Part shown: positions 6,973 through 12,882 of the stretch, one piece after another
How positions within the stretch are numbered: position 1 is the stretch's first letter
Layout of the letters: each line of letters opens with the position of its first letter
NCBI GenBank assembly: GCA_036406615.1
Contig: DASXAQ010000038.1
Span: 1 to 14,188, forward strand
Reading direction: 5' to 3'
DNA: 14,188 nucleotides
From: DASXAQ01 sp036406615
GTDB taxonomy: Bacteria; Actinomycetota; UBA4738
Translations under genes and position numbers: made by a program
Notes under the pieces: model-generated
Seen by the model: the letters and a program-made list of their open reading frames with translations, nothing else
Told to the model about the DNA's origin: nothing
Databases searched by the model: none

Positions 6973-7904
6973 GCCGGGGCACCTTCCGTCTGGCATGCGT
7001 CCATGCTCACCACGACGTGGCCGTCGTCGTACACGAGTGCGGCGGGCACCTCGTTCAGGACTGCCTCGCCGCCCAGCAAGGCCCACTTCGAGCGGACCTC
7101 TGCCTCGGCGCAGGTCGGCCCCCAGGCCGTGGCCTGGACCACGCCGGTGTCGGCGGGAGCCCCCGTGCGCGGGTCGATGAGGTGGTGCCGGCCGGGGCCC
7201 CACGCGCGGACCGTCACCGAGGAGGTGGCCAGCGCCCCGTGCTCGAGCCGAAGCCGAAGGATCTCGGCCGACGGGTCGCGGGGATCCTCCACGCCGATCT
7301 CGACGCCGCCGGGTGGCAGGACTTCGCCGGCCATACGCAGGTCTCCTCCGGCGGCGACGAGCGCCCACTGCAGGCTGCGAGCCGCCTTGCGTGCGGCCCG
7401 GTCGGCCGTCCACCCTTTCGCGATGCCTCCGAAGTCGAGCGAAACCTCTTCGGGCATGTGCAGCACGTCGCCCTCGAGTTCGACCTCGCGCCAACGCCCA
7501 CAGGGAACCGGCGGGTTCAATGCAAGCCGCCCGCCGGCGATGACCTCGTCGAAGTCCCGGTCGTAGCCCACGGCGAGCAGTGCGGGAAGGATCGTGGGGT
7601 CGAAGAGGCCTTCGGTTCGTGCTGCGGCCTCCAGCGACAGGCGAAGCACCTCTGCGAACGCGCGTGAGACCCGGGTCGGGGTGCCGGCCCGAGCGTTGAC
7701 GCCCGACAGTTCGCTCGCATGCGTGAAGCGCGTGAACCGCCCGTCCATCCGGGCGAAGACCCGCTCGACCTTTCGGGCCGCACCCGCGAAGGTGCCGTCC
7801 GCCGCATGGCTGCCCGGGTCGACGGCGCCGAGCAGGGTGACGTCGGTCCCCATCGAGCGGAACGCGTGCCGGCGCGCGGGCGAGGTGGACGTTGCCGGTC
7901 TCAT
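6969..7904 (-). CDS. apbE: ApbE-like FAD:protein FMN transferase
   Basis: The protein has 311 residues. ApbE motifs appear in order: FRSMGTDV (15-22), GRFTRF followed by SELSGVN (to residue 70), TEGLFDPTI (97-105), LDFGGIAKGWTAD (156-168), AGGDLR (185-190), HHLIDPRTGAP (240-250), and the family's terminal Thr/Ala/Glu phrase around 260-275. The enzyme takes FMN from FAD and links it to a Thr or Ser of target proteins, using Mg2+. The ATG overlaps the stop of the upstream small gene (ATGA) and its own stop overlaps the next start, which fixes both ends. No signal peptide or lipobox is visible, so it may act in the cytoplasm, whereas many ApbE proteins are exported. No FMN-binding-domain substrate is encoded in the window. 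Confidence 0.92.
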   Translation of the reverse strand: MRPATSTSPARRHAFRSMGTDVTLLGAVDPGSHAADGTFAGAARKVERVFARMDGRFTRFTHASELSGVNARAGTPTRVSRAFAEVLRLSLEAAARTEGLFDPTILPALLAVGYDRDFDEVIAGGRLALNPPVPCGRWREVELEGDVLHMPEEVSLDFGGIAKGWTADRAARKAARSLQWALVAAGGDLRMAGEVLPPGGVEIGVEDPRDPSAEILRLRLEHGALATSSVTVRAWGPGRHHLIDPRTGAPADTGVVQATAWGPTCAEAEVRSKWALLGGEAVLNEVPAALVYDDGHVVVSMDACQTEGAPA

Positions 7905-8254
7905 GGGTGGGGCGTGCCTCCCGTCGAGGCGACGGGCGCCGACGCGGGCGCGGGGACGACGATGACGCCGCCGGGCTGAGCGCCGGCTCCGCCGCCGCTC
8001 GCCGGGGCTTGCCGGGTGATCACCTTGCGGACGATGTGGTGCACGATCACGGTGCGCGGCTGCTGGGGTGTTTGCGCCGCGGGTGTCGCTGGGACGGCCC
8101 GGGGCGCGACTGCGAGCATGGCACCGGGCGCGAGGAAACTGATCCCCCCTCCCACCCAGGCAAGCGCGCGCAGGGAACCCTTCGACATCCGCCGCTTGCG
8201 ATCTGCGGCCTTGCGCGGGCGGATCGGAGGCGACGTCGACGCGCGCTCAGTCAT
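7901..8254 (-). CDS. Small membrane-anchored protein with HH strand and Gly/Pro tail
   Basis: I do not recognise a family for this 117-residue protein. A basic N-terminal part (residues 11-30) precedes one hydrophobic segment (about 30-50), suggesting a single membrane anchor with the C-terminus outside. A short alternating hydrophobic stretch RTVIVHHIVRKVIT (67-80) with a His-His pair follows, then a Gly/Ala/Pro/Val-rich, low-complexity tail. The ATG overlaps the stop of the upstream gene by eight bases (ATGACTGA) and its own stop overlaps the apbE start, so it is clearly part of the operon. The strand segment resembles RTVTTTVRVTKK in its upstream neighbour, and the two may be diverged duplicates. 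A role as an electron-transfer or scaffold partner of the membrane haem protein is inference only. Confidence 0.75.
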   Translation of the reverse strand: MTERASTSPPIRPRKAADRKRRMSKGSLRALAWVGGGISFLAPGAMLAVAPRAVPATPAAQTPQQPRTVIVHHIVRKVITRQAPASGGGAGAQPGGVIVVPAPASAPVASTGGTPHP

Positions 8255-8564
8255 CGCCGCCCTCGAATTCGTCGTCGCTTCCGGTGGCAGCGGATGAGCC
8301 GCCGGTCTGGGCAAGGGGCGGCCCCGACCCTGTCGCCCCGGCGCCCCGGACGACGCGAACCGGTGCGCCTCCGAGTTGGGAGCCGGACTTCTTCGTGACA
8401 CGCACGGTGGTCGTGACGGTGCGGACCTGCACCGCGGGCCTGATGGAGGGAACAGCCGTCGCCGACCCCGCCTGGACGTCGACGTGGGCCGCGTAACCGG
8501 CCACGCCCGAGACCATCGCGCCGGCGACGCCACCGGCCAGGGCGACTGCGGTTCGTTTGTTCAT
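8247..8564 (-). CDS. Small exported or membrane-anchored protein with acidic tail
   Basis: This 105-residue protein of unknown family is the first gene of the operon. It begins MNKRTAVALAGG, a basic N-end followed by a hydrophobic segment (about 5-25) that looks like a signal or anchor. A strand-like stretch VQVRTVTTTVRVTKK (45-59) follows, then a Gly/Ala/Ser/Thr-rich region and an acidic end, DDEFEGGDD. The ATG at 8564 is chosen because AGGAGG lies six bases upstream; the open frame extends further but has no comparable site. The hydrophobic segment and strand-like stretch parallel those of the next gene. No [S/T]GA[S/T] flavinylation motif is present, so if ApbE acts on it the site is unconventional. 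Confidence 0.75.
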   Translation of the reverse strand: MNKRTAVALAGGVAGAMVSGVAGYAAHVDVQAGSATAVPSIRPAVQVRTVTTTVRVTKKSGSQLGGAPVRVVRGAGATGSGPPLAQTGGSSAATGSDDEFEGGDD

Positions 8565-8706
8565 CTCATACCTCCTCGGGTCTGCGTCCTCGTCATGCGA
8601 CACACGGTACGAGCGAACGTTTCAGCAGGTCGTTAGACAATCGGAAACTCCGAGTTCAGATTCGGTAATGAATTGGGTCACGCGACGCGTGACGCCGCCC
8701 CGGGGG
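8565..8706 (-). promoter_or_regulatory. Promoter region of the ApbE/ferric-reductase operon
   Basis: This 142-base gap is distinctly richer in A and T than its surroundings between about 8620 and 8677. On the minus strand TGAACT and TAACGA are separated by 17 bases, a weak match to a housekeeping promoter; the same stretch could be read as an ECF-type GAAC...GTC element. A small inverted repeat TCGGA-AAC-TCCGA spans 8641-8653, within that spacer. Promoter assignment is tentative, but a promoter is expected here because the gap follows pncB and precedes a tightly overlapping four-gene set. Confidence 0.35.
8677..8693. repeat. Inverted repeat GTCACGCG-A-CGCGTGAC
   Basis: Perfect eight-base arms around one central base lie 14-30 bases past the pncB stop (minus direction) and over 110 bases before the start of the next operon. 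It could be a GC-rich terminator for pncB, although no T-run follows (the minus strand continues CCAATTCATTACC), or an operator for the downstream operon. The near-symmetry about a single base suits a dimeric regulator. Confidence 0.45.
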
Positions 8707-10065
8707 TCAGTCCGTCGCGGTCGTGCGCTGCGCGGCGCCGCGAAGCGCCAACGAACGCGTCCGCTCGGCGAGTTGCGCCAAGCTGCTGGACGTGGCCGGC
8801 TCGACCGGTCGCGGGTCGCGGAGATTGGCCGCCCCCGTCGGCAGGCCTTCGAGGTCGAATTCGAAGACCGCCCGGGCGGCATCGATAGCCTCGCGCGGCG
8901 ACGGCGCGGGCTCGGTGCGCCTCCCGCCGACCATGACGGGCCGCAGCAGCGGCTCGGCGCCCGGCGGGGGGGCCTCGTCGCGCAGGCCGATCACGTCGAC
9001 GCCGCCGGACGAGCGAAAGACCTGCTTCGCGCCCGGCGCGGACACCTTCTGCGGTGACAGCTTCAGCACCGGCCGCCCATCGAACTCGACGAGCTTGTAC
9101 GCCGTGTCGAGGAACGGCGCGTCCGCGGAGACGCCCATGCGCGTGCCGACGCCGAACGCGTCGATGGGCGCGCCCGCGCGGACCAAATCGTCGATGGCGA
9201 GCTCGTCCAGGCCGCCGCTGGCGAAGATCCCAACGCCGGGGAGGCCGGCGTCGTCCAGCATCCCGCGAGCCCGCCGCGCGAGCGCCTCGAGGTCGCCGCT
9301 GTCCAGGCGGATGCCGAGTCGGTCGGTCAGGCCGAGCTCGCGGATCACCGCGATGACGGTGCGGATCCCCTCTTCCGTATCGAACGTGTCCACCAGGAAG
9401 GTCGTCCGCGAGGGGAAGTCCTGCGCGAACGCGCGGAAGGCGTCCGCCTCCGTCGGGAAGGCCTCGACGTAGGAGTGAGCCATCGTCCCCGCGGCGGCCA
9501 GGCCGTACCGGCGCGCGGCCTCGACGTTGCTGGTCGCGACGAAGCCGACGATCGCCGACGACCGGGCGACGGCCATCGCGGCGTCCACTCCTTGCGTGCG
9601 GCGAAACGAGAAGTCCACCAGGTCCTTGCCCGAGGCGGCGATCCGGCAGCGGGCCGCCTTCGACGCCACCGTGGTGTCGAACGTGACCAGGTTCAGCAGC
9701 ACGGTCTCGACGAGCTGTGCCTCGGCGATCGGCGCGGTCACTTCGAGCAGCGGCTCGCCCGCGTGCACGATCCTGCCCTCGGGTACCGCCCACACGTCGC
9801 CGGTGAACCGGACTCGCGCGAAGGCGTCGAGCGTGACGTCGTCGAACGCGAGCTCGTCTCGCAGGTACGCAAGGTCGTCGTCCTCGAACCGGAAGGTCTC
9901 CAGGAAGTCCAGGCACTCCTGCAGGCCGGTGGCGACCAGGAAGCCCCGGGACGAAGGCAGCCGCCGGACGAACAGGCTGAACGTGCCGGGCTGGGTCATG
10001 CCTCGGCGCAGGTAGCTCGAGGCCATGTTCAGCTCGTAGAGGTCGGTGTACAGCGCCCCGGTCAT
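8707..10065 (-). CDS. pncB: Nicotinate phosphoribosyltransferase
   Basis: This 452-residue enzyme joins nicotinate to PRPP to give nicotinate mononucleotide in the Preiss-Handler NAD salvage route, with ATP hydrolysis. Supporting motifs: N-terminal TDLYELNMA (8-16), FSFRRTQG (152-159), GTMAHSYVE with the phospho-acceptor-type His197 (193-201), RLDSGDL (253-259), FASGGLDE (281-288) and GVGTRMGVS (305-313). The length suits the family. I chose ATG 10065 because the family motif starts just after it and an AGG lies about ten bases upstream; an upstream GTG at 10086 would add seven residues without a better site. It is divergent from the sulfur operon across a 144-base gap with inverted repeats. 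M. tuberculosis places one paralogue (PncB2) under DosR, but no DosR-like box is seen before this gene. Confidence 0.95.
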   Translation of the reverse strand: MTGALYTDLYELNMASSYLRRGMTQPGTFSLFVRRLPSSRGFLVATGLQECLDFLETFRFEDDDLAYLRDELAFDDVTLDAFARVRFTGDVWAVPEGRIVHAGEPLLEVTAPIAEAQLVETVLLNLVTFDTTVASKAARCRIAASGKDLVDFSFRRTQGVDAAMAVARSSAIVGFVATSNVEAARRYGLAAAGTMAHSYVEAFPTEADAFRAFAQDFPSRTTFLVDTFDTEEGIRTVIAVIRELGLTDRLGIRLDSGDLEALARRARGMLDDAGLPGVGIFASGGLDELAIDDLVRAGAPIDAFGVGTRMGVSADAPFLDTAYKLVEFDGRPVLKLSPQKVSAPGAKQVFRSSGGVDVIGLRDEAPPPGAEPLLRPVMVGGRRTEPAPSPREAIDAARAVFEFDLEGLPTGAANLRDPRPVEPATSSSLAQLAERTRSLALRGAAQRTTATD

Positions 10066-10089
10066 CTTCGCGGAGCCTACCTGCACCGA

Positions 10090-10117
10090 GGACCGGGGTC
10101 ATCGCGGGTGCCGGTCC
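10090..10117. promoter_or_regulatory. Inverted repeat GGACCGG-N14-CCGGTCC in the divergent promoter region
   Basis: Perfect seven-base arms separated by 14 bases lie between pncB (start 10065) and the sulfur operon (start 10210). Centre-to-centre spacing of the arms is 21 bases, two helical turns, which suits a dimeric regulator binding one face of the DNA. No regulator gene is adjacent. Confidence 0.35.
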
Positions 10118-10121
10118 GGAT

Positions 10122-10140
10122 GGCCCGGATCCGACGGGCC
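10122..10140. promoter_or_regulatory. Inverted repeat GGCCCG-N7-CGGGCC before the sulfur operon
   Basis: Six-base perfect arms with a seven-base centre lie about 70-88 bases upstream of the first gene of the sulfur operon and directly beside the repeat at 10090-10117. It could be an operator or a hairpin. High GC makes such repeats fairly common by chance. Confidence 0.25.
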
Positions 10141-10209
10141 GTCCGCCCCTGATCGGCACCGTTCGCGGCTGCGAGCCTTCCCGGGTGAGAGGGCGACAAG
10201 GAGGTTGCC

Positions 10210-10632
10210 GTGGCCGAACCGAACGACACGCTGTCGCTGATCCTGTTCTCGGGTACCGATGACAAGCTGACCGCGTCCGCCGTCTTGGCTGCCGGTGCCG
10301 CCGCCATGGGCCGAAAGGTCAACGTCCTGCTCCAGTACTGGGCGCTCGAGGCGTTTCAAGCCGGTCATCCGCGCAAGGACCACGGCGTCACCAAGGACGC
10401 GGAGCCGGAGGGGGCCACCCTGCTCGGGATGATGGCCGAGAGAGATGGCGTGCAGCACTGGAGCGAGACGCTCGCGCAGGCGAAGGACATCGGCGAGGTC
10501 CGCGTGCACGCATGCGCGCTCTCCATGGACCTGTTCGGCTTCACGATGCACGACCTGGATCCACTCGTCGACGACGTCGAGGGCGTGGCGAGCTTCATGC
10601 TCGAGGCGACCGGCGCCATTGTCTTCATCTGA
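10210..10632 (+). CDS. DsrE-family sulfur-carrier-like protein
   Basis: This 140-residue protein has the DsrE/DsrF-like fold pattern: a first strand LSLILFSGTDDKL, a helix rich in Ala, then VNVLLQYWALEAF and the active-site phrase VHACALSMDLFGF with Cys102, ending in GAIVFI. Family members carry sulfane sulfur as a persulfide on that Cys or pass it on to TusA-type proteins. It starts with GTG, preceded by an ideal AAGGAGG six bases upstream. It is the first gene of a five-gene plus-strand operon, 13 bases before the first TusA-like gene. It is shorter than the DsrE2-like protein at the other end, and the two share the Cys-x-x-(S/T)-MDL-hG motif, where h is hydrophobic, and a similar C-terminus. 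Confidence 0.87.
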   Translation: MAEPNDTLSLILFSGTDDKLTASAVLAAGAAAMGRKVNVLLQYWALEAFQAGHPRKDHGVTKDAEPEGATLLGMMAERDGVQHWSETLAQAKDIGEVRVHACALSMDLFGFTMHDLDPLVDDVEGVASFMLEATGAIVFI

Positions 10633-10645
10633 GGAGGTGCGGAAC

Positions 10646-10885
10646 ATGACCGTGGCACAGATCGATCGCACGATCGACGCCCGGGGGATGGCGTGCCCGG
10701 GCCCGCTGATGGCCTTGATCGGCGCCGTTCGCGAGGAGTCCGTCGGCGCCGTGATCGAGGTGCTGTCGAGCGACGAGGGCTCCAGGACCGACATCCCCGC
10801 CTGGGTGGCCAAAGCAGGGCACGAGCTCGCGGCGGTCGAGGTGAAGGACGGGTTTGCGAGCTTCGTCGTTCGAAAGACGCGGTGA
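10646..10885 (+). CDS. TusA-family sulfur carrier (CPGP variant)
   Basis: This 79-residue protein has the two-layer TusA fold pattern: strand IDRTIDARGMACPGP, a helix LMALIGAVREE, then VIEVLSSDEGSRTDIPAWVAKAGHEL and a last strand FASFVVRKT. Cys17 sits in CPGP, in place of the usual CPxP with Leu, Met or Ile at x, and is expected to carry the persulfide. The ATG has GAGGAGG eight to nine bases upstream. It follows the DsrE-like gene by 13 bases and precedes the quinone reductase by four bases, so the three are co-translated or nearly so. The likely role is handing sulfur between the DsrE-like protein and the quinone reductase or a downstream acceptor. Confidence 0.9.
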   Translation: MTVAQIDRTIDARGMACPGPLMALIGAVREESVGAVIEVLSSDEGSRTDIPAWVAKAGHELAAVEVKDGFASFVVRKTR

Positions 10886-10889
10886 CCCC

Positions 10890-12050
10890 GTGGCCGCCCG
10901 CGTCGTCGTGCTCGGCGGTGGGGTCGGTGGAACGCTCACCGCGAACCTGCTTTCGCGAGCGCTCGGTCGCGACGCTCACATCACGGTCGTCGACCCATCG
11001 GGCATGCACGTCTACCAGCCGGGCTTCCTGTACGTGGCGCTCGGCCAGGCCAACGGCCGCTGGCTCGCGCGGGACGAACGAACCCTGCTGCGATCCGACG
11101 TCGAACTCGCCGTCGAACGCGCCGAGCGGATCGATGCCGCCGGGCGGACCGTCACCTTGGCTTCGGGCGGCTCGCTGCCGTACGACTACTTGGTGCTCGC
11201 GACGGGGGCGCGGCTGGTCCCGGAGCAGGTGCCGGGGATGCTCGAGGGGGCGCACCACTTCTACTCGCTGGATGCTGCGCAGCGGCTTCGTGAGGCGCTC
11301 CGAGGCTTCACCGGCGGCCGGATCCTGATCGGAGTCGCAGGGATCCCCTACAAGTGCCCGCCGGCGCCCGTCGAGTTCGCGATGATGCTCGAAGAGTACC
11401 TGCGCCGGAAAGGGATTCGCCGACAGTCGGCGGTCACCTTGCTCTCGCCGATCAACCGGGCTCTCACCGTGGAGCCGGCGTCGAAGTTGGTCGAGCCGCT
11501 GATGCGCGAGCGAGGCATCGACATCGCCACGTTCTTCAACGCCGAGGCGGTGGACGCCTCGGCCGGTTCGGTCACCTCGTTGGAGGGAGAGAAGGCCGAG
11601 TACGACCTGCTCGTGCTGGTCCCGCCGCACCGCGGCCAGCCGGTGATCGAGGAGTCCGGGCTGGGTGACGCGGGCGGGTGGGTGCGCACCGACCGCGCCA
11701 CCCTCGGGGTCGACGGCGCGGACGGCATGTTCGCGCTGGGCGACGCAACCAACCTCCCGATCAGCAAGAGCGGGTCGACCGCGCACTTCGAGGCGCCCGT
11801 GGTCGCCAGCCGGATCGCATCGCTCGTGCGAGGCACCGCTCCGAAAGCGAACTACGGCGGGCGCGTCATGTGCTTCCTGGAGACCGGCGGCGGCCGCGCC
11901 ACCGCGCTTCGTTTCGACTACGAGCACCCCCCGGTCCCGCCCGCGCCCTCACGCTTCTGGCACGCCGCCAAGTGGATGTTCAACCGCTTGTACTGGGAGA
12001 CCGTCCCGCAGGGACGCATCCCGGACGAGCTGATGAGGAGGTCCGCATGA
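10890..12050 (+). CDS. sqr: Sulfide:quinone reductase-like FAD enzyme
   Basis: This 386-residue flavoprotein has the FAD-binding phrase VVVLGGGVGG at the N-terminus, VYQPGFLYVALGQ typical of sulfide:quinone reductases, the second dinucleotide-fold end YLVLATGARLVP, FALGDATN near residue 281-288, and a C-terminal amphipathic segment WHAAKWMFNRLYW likely to touch the membrane. Only two cysteines are present: Cys156 in PYKCPPAP and Cys328 in VMCFLETG, matching the pair that forms the redox disulfide/polysulfide centre. The third cysteine of many type I enzymes is absent. The reaction is sulfide oxidation to sulfane sulfur with quinone reduction. The GTG start at 10890 lies four bases after the TusA stop, and the final stop overlaps the next ATG. 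The exact sulfur substrate cannot be read from sequence. Confidence 0.88.
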   Translation: MAARVVVLGGGVGGTLTANLLSRALGRDAHITVVDPSGMHVYQPGFLYVALGQANGRWLARDERTLLRSDVELAVERAERIDAAGRTVTLASGGSLPYDYLVLATGARLVPEQVPGMLEGAHHFYSLDAAQRLREALRGFTGGRILIGVAGIPYKCPPAPVEFAMMLEEYLRRKGIRRQSAVTLLSPINRALTVEPASKLVEPLMRERGIDIATFFNAEAVDASAGSVTSLEGEKAEYDLLVLVPPHRGQPVIEESGLGDAGGWVRTDRATLGVDGADGMFALGDATNLPISKSGSTAHFEAPVVASRIASLVRGTAPKANYGGRVMCFLETGGGRATALRFDYEHPPVPPAPSRFWHAAKWMFNRLYWETVPQGRIPDELMRRSA

Positions 12051-12280
12051 ACATCGTCATCGCCAAGACCCTCGACCTCAAGGGCCTGGTTTGCCCGCTC
12101 CCGATCGTCAAGACCGCCCAGGCGATGAAGGAGCTGAAGGCGGGGGAGGTCCTGGAGGCGCTCGCCACGGATCCCGGATCCGTCCCCGACTTCATGGCGT
12201 GGTGCACGTCGACGGGTAACGAGCTGATCGAGCGGACCGAGCAAGACGGCATCCACCGCTTCCTCGTTCGCAAGCGCTGA
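12047..12280 (+). CDS. tusA: TusA-family sulfur carrier (CPLP)
   Basis: This 77-residue protein is a canonical TusA: strand AKTLDLKGLVCPLPI with Cys16 in CPLP, helix VKTAQAMKEL, then VLEALATDPGSVPDFMAWCTSTGNELIERT and a last strand HRFLVRKR. A second cysteine (Cys53) is present in AWC. The ATG overlaps the quinone reductase stop (ATGA) and GAGGAGG lies just upstream. It is only loosely similar to the first TusA-like protein of the operon, so the two may serve different partners. Its direct neighbour is the DsrE2-like gene, and the tusA-dsrE2 pairing is well known in sulfur oxidisers. Confidence 0.93.
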   Translation: MNIVIAKTLDLKGLVCPLPIVKTAQAMKELKAGEVLEALATDPGSVPDFMAWCTSTGNELIERTEQDGIHRFLVRKR

Positions 12281-12291
12281 AGGAGGGGACC

Positions 12292-12822
12292 ATGGCTACC
12301 AAGCAAGCGGAGCTGGAAGCTCTCCCCGAGCACGACCATCCGCACACCCCGCATCGGAAGCTGGTGATCATCGCCTGGAGCGGCGATCTCGACAAGGTGT
12401 GGCCGCAGATGATCCTCGCGACCACCGGCGGTGCGATGGGGATGGACACGACGGTGTTCTTCACGTTCTGGGGGCTGTTCTCGCTCGTGAAGCAGGATGT
12501 GCGCGTCACGGGCGACAACTGGATGCAGAAGATGGTCGCGTTGATGGATCACCCCGGCATGGAGCACCTGAAGCTCGGCAAGATGAACTTCGCCGGCGCC
12601 GGCCCGAAGATGATGCAGCACCTCGCGAAGCAGCACGACGTGGCGAGCCCCGCCGAGTTGCTCGAGATGGCGCGGGACCTGGGCGTGAAGCTCGTGCCCT
12701 GCCAGATGACCATGGACCTGCTCGGGCTCAAGCGCGAGGACATGATCGACGGGCTGGGCGATCCCGTCGGAGCCACCACCATGCTGCTCGAGGCACAGGA
12801 CGCCATCACGCTGTTCATCTGA
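12292..12822 (+). CDS. DsrE2-like (DsrE/DsrF/DrsH-like) sulfur-transfer protein
   Basis: This 176-residue protein contains strand KLVIIAWSGDLDKV, a hydrophobic stretch from about 38 to 66 including TTVFFTFWGLFSLV, a conserved middle part HLKLGKMNFAGAGPKMM, and the active-site phrase VKLVPCQMTMDLLGL with Cys137. It ends DAITLFI, like the first DsrE-like protein. The N-terminus has an unusual His-rich run, EHDHPHTPH (residues 13-21), which could bind a metal. GGAGG precedes the ATG. The family accepts and passes sulfane sulfur together with TusA and is often membrane-associated. It is the last gene of the operon; no convincing terminator follows before the transporter gene 60 bases on. Confidence 0.9.
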   Translation: MATKQAELEALPEHDHPHTPHRKLVIIAWSGDLDKVWPQMILATTGGAMGMDTTVFFTFWGLFSLVKQDVRVTGDNWMQKMVALMDHPGMEHLKLGKMNFAGAGPKMMQHLAKQHDVASPAELLEMARDLGVKLVPCQMTMDLLGLKREDMIDGLGDPVGATTMLLEAQDAITLFI

Positions 12823-12882
12823 CCGGAGCGGTGGGAACCGTCGGGGAATCGATCGTCGCGGCGGGGCGTTAGCCTGGAGCGT

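Noticed and set aside
6973..7494. N-terminal extension of the ferric-reductase-like open frame
   Set aside because: It is Arg/Gly-rich and antiparallel in composition to a membrane protein, overlaps apbE, and the GTGA overlap gives a natural start.
7901..8564. The two small proteins as classical flavinylation targets
   Set aside because: No FMN-binding domain and no [S/T]GA[S/T] motif can be found in either; kept only as an open question.
8678..10159. A minus-strand open frame of 493 codons over pncB in another frame
   Set aside because: It is Arg/Gly-rich without motifs; the overlapping frame encodes a full-length nicotinate phosphoribosyltransferase.
12823..12882. CGGT-GGGA-ACCG hairpin as terminator of the sulfur operon
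   Set aside because: The stem is only four base pairs and has no T-run, so it is too weak to call.
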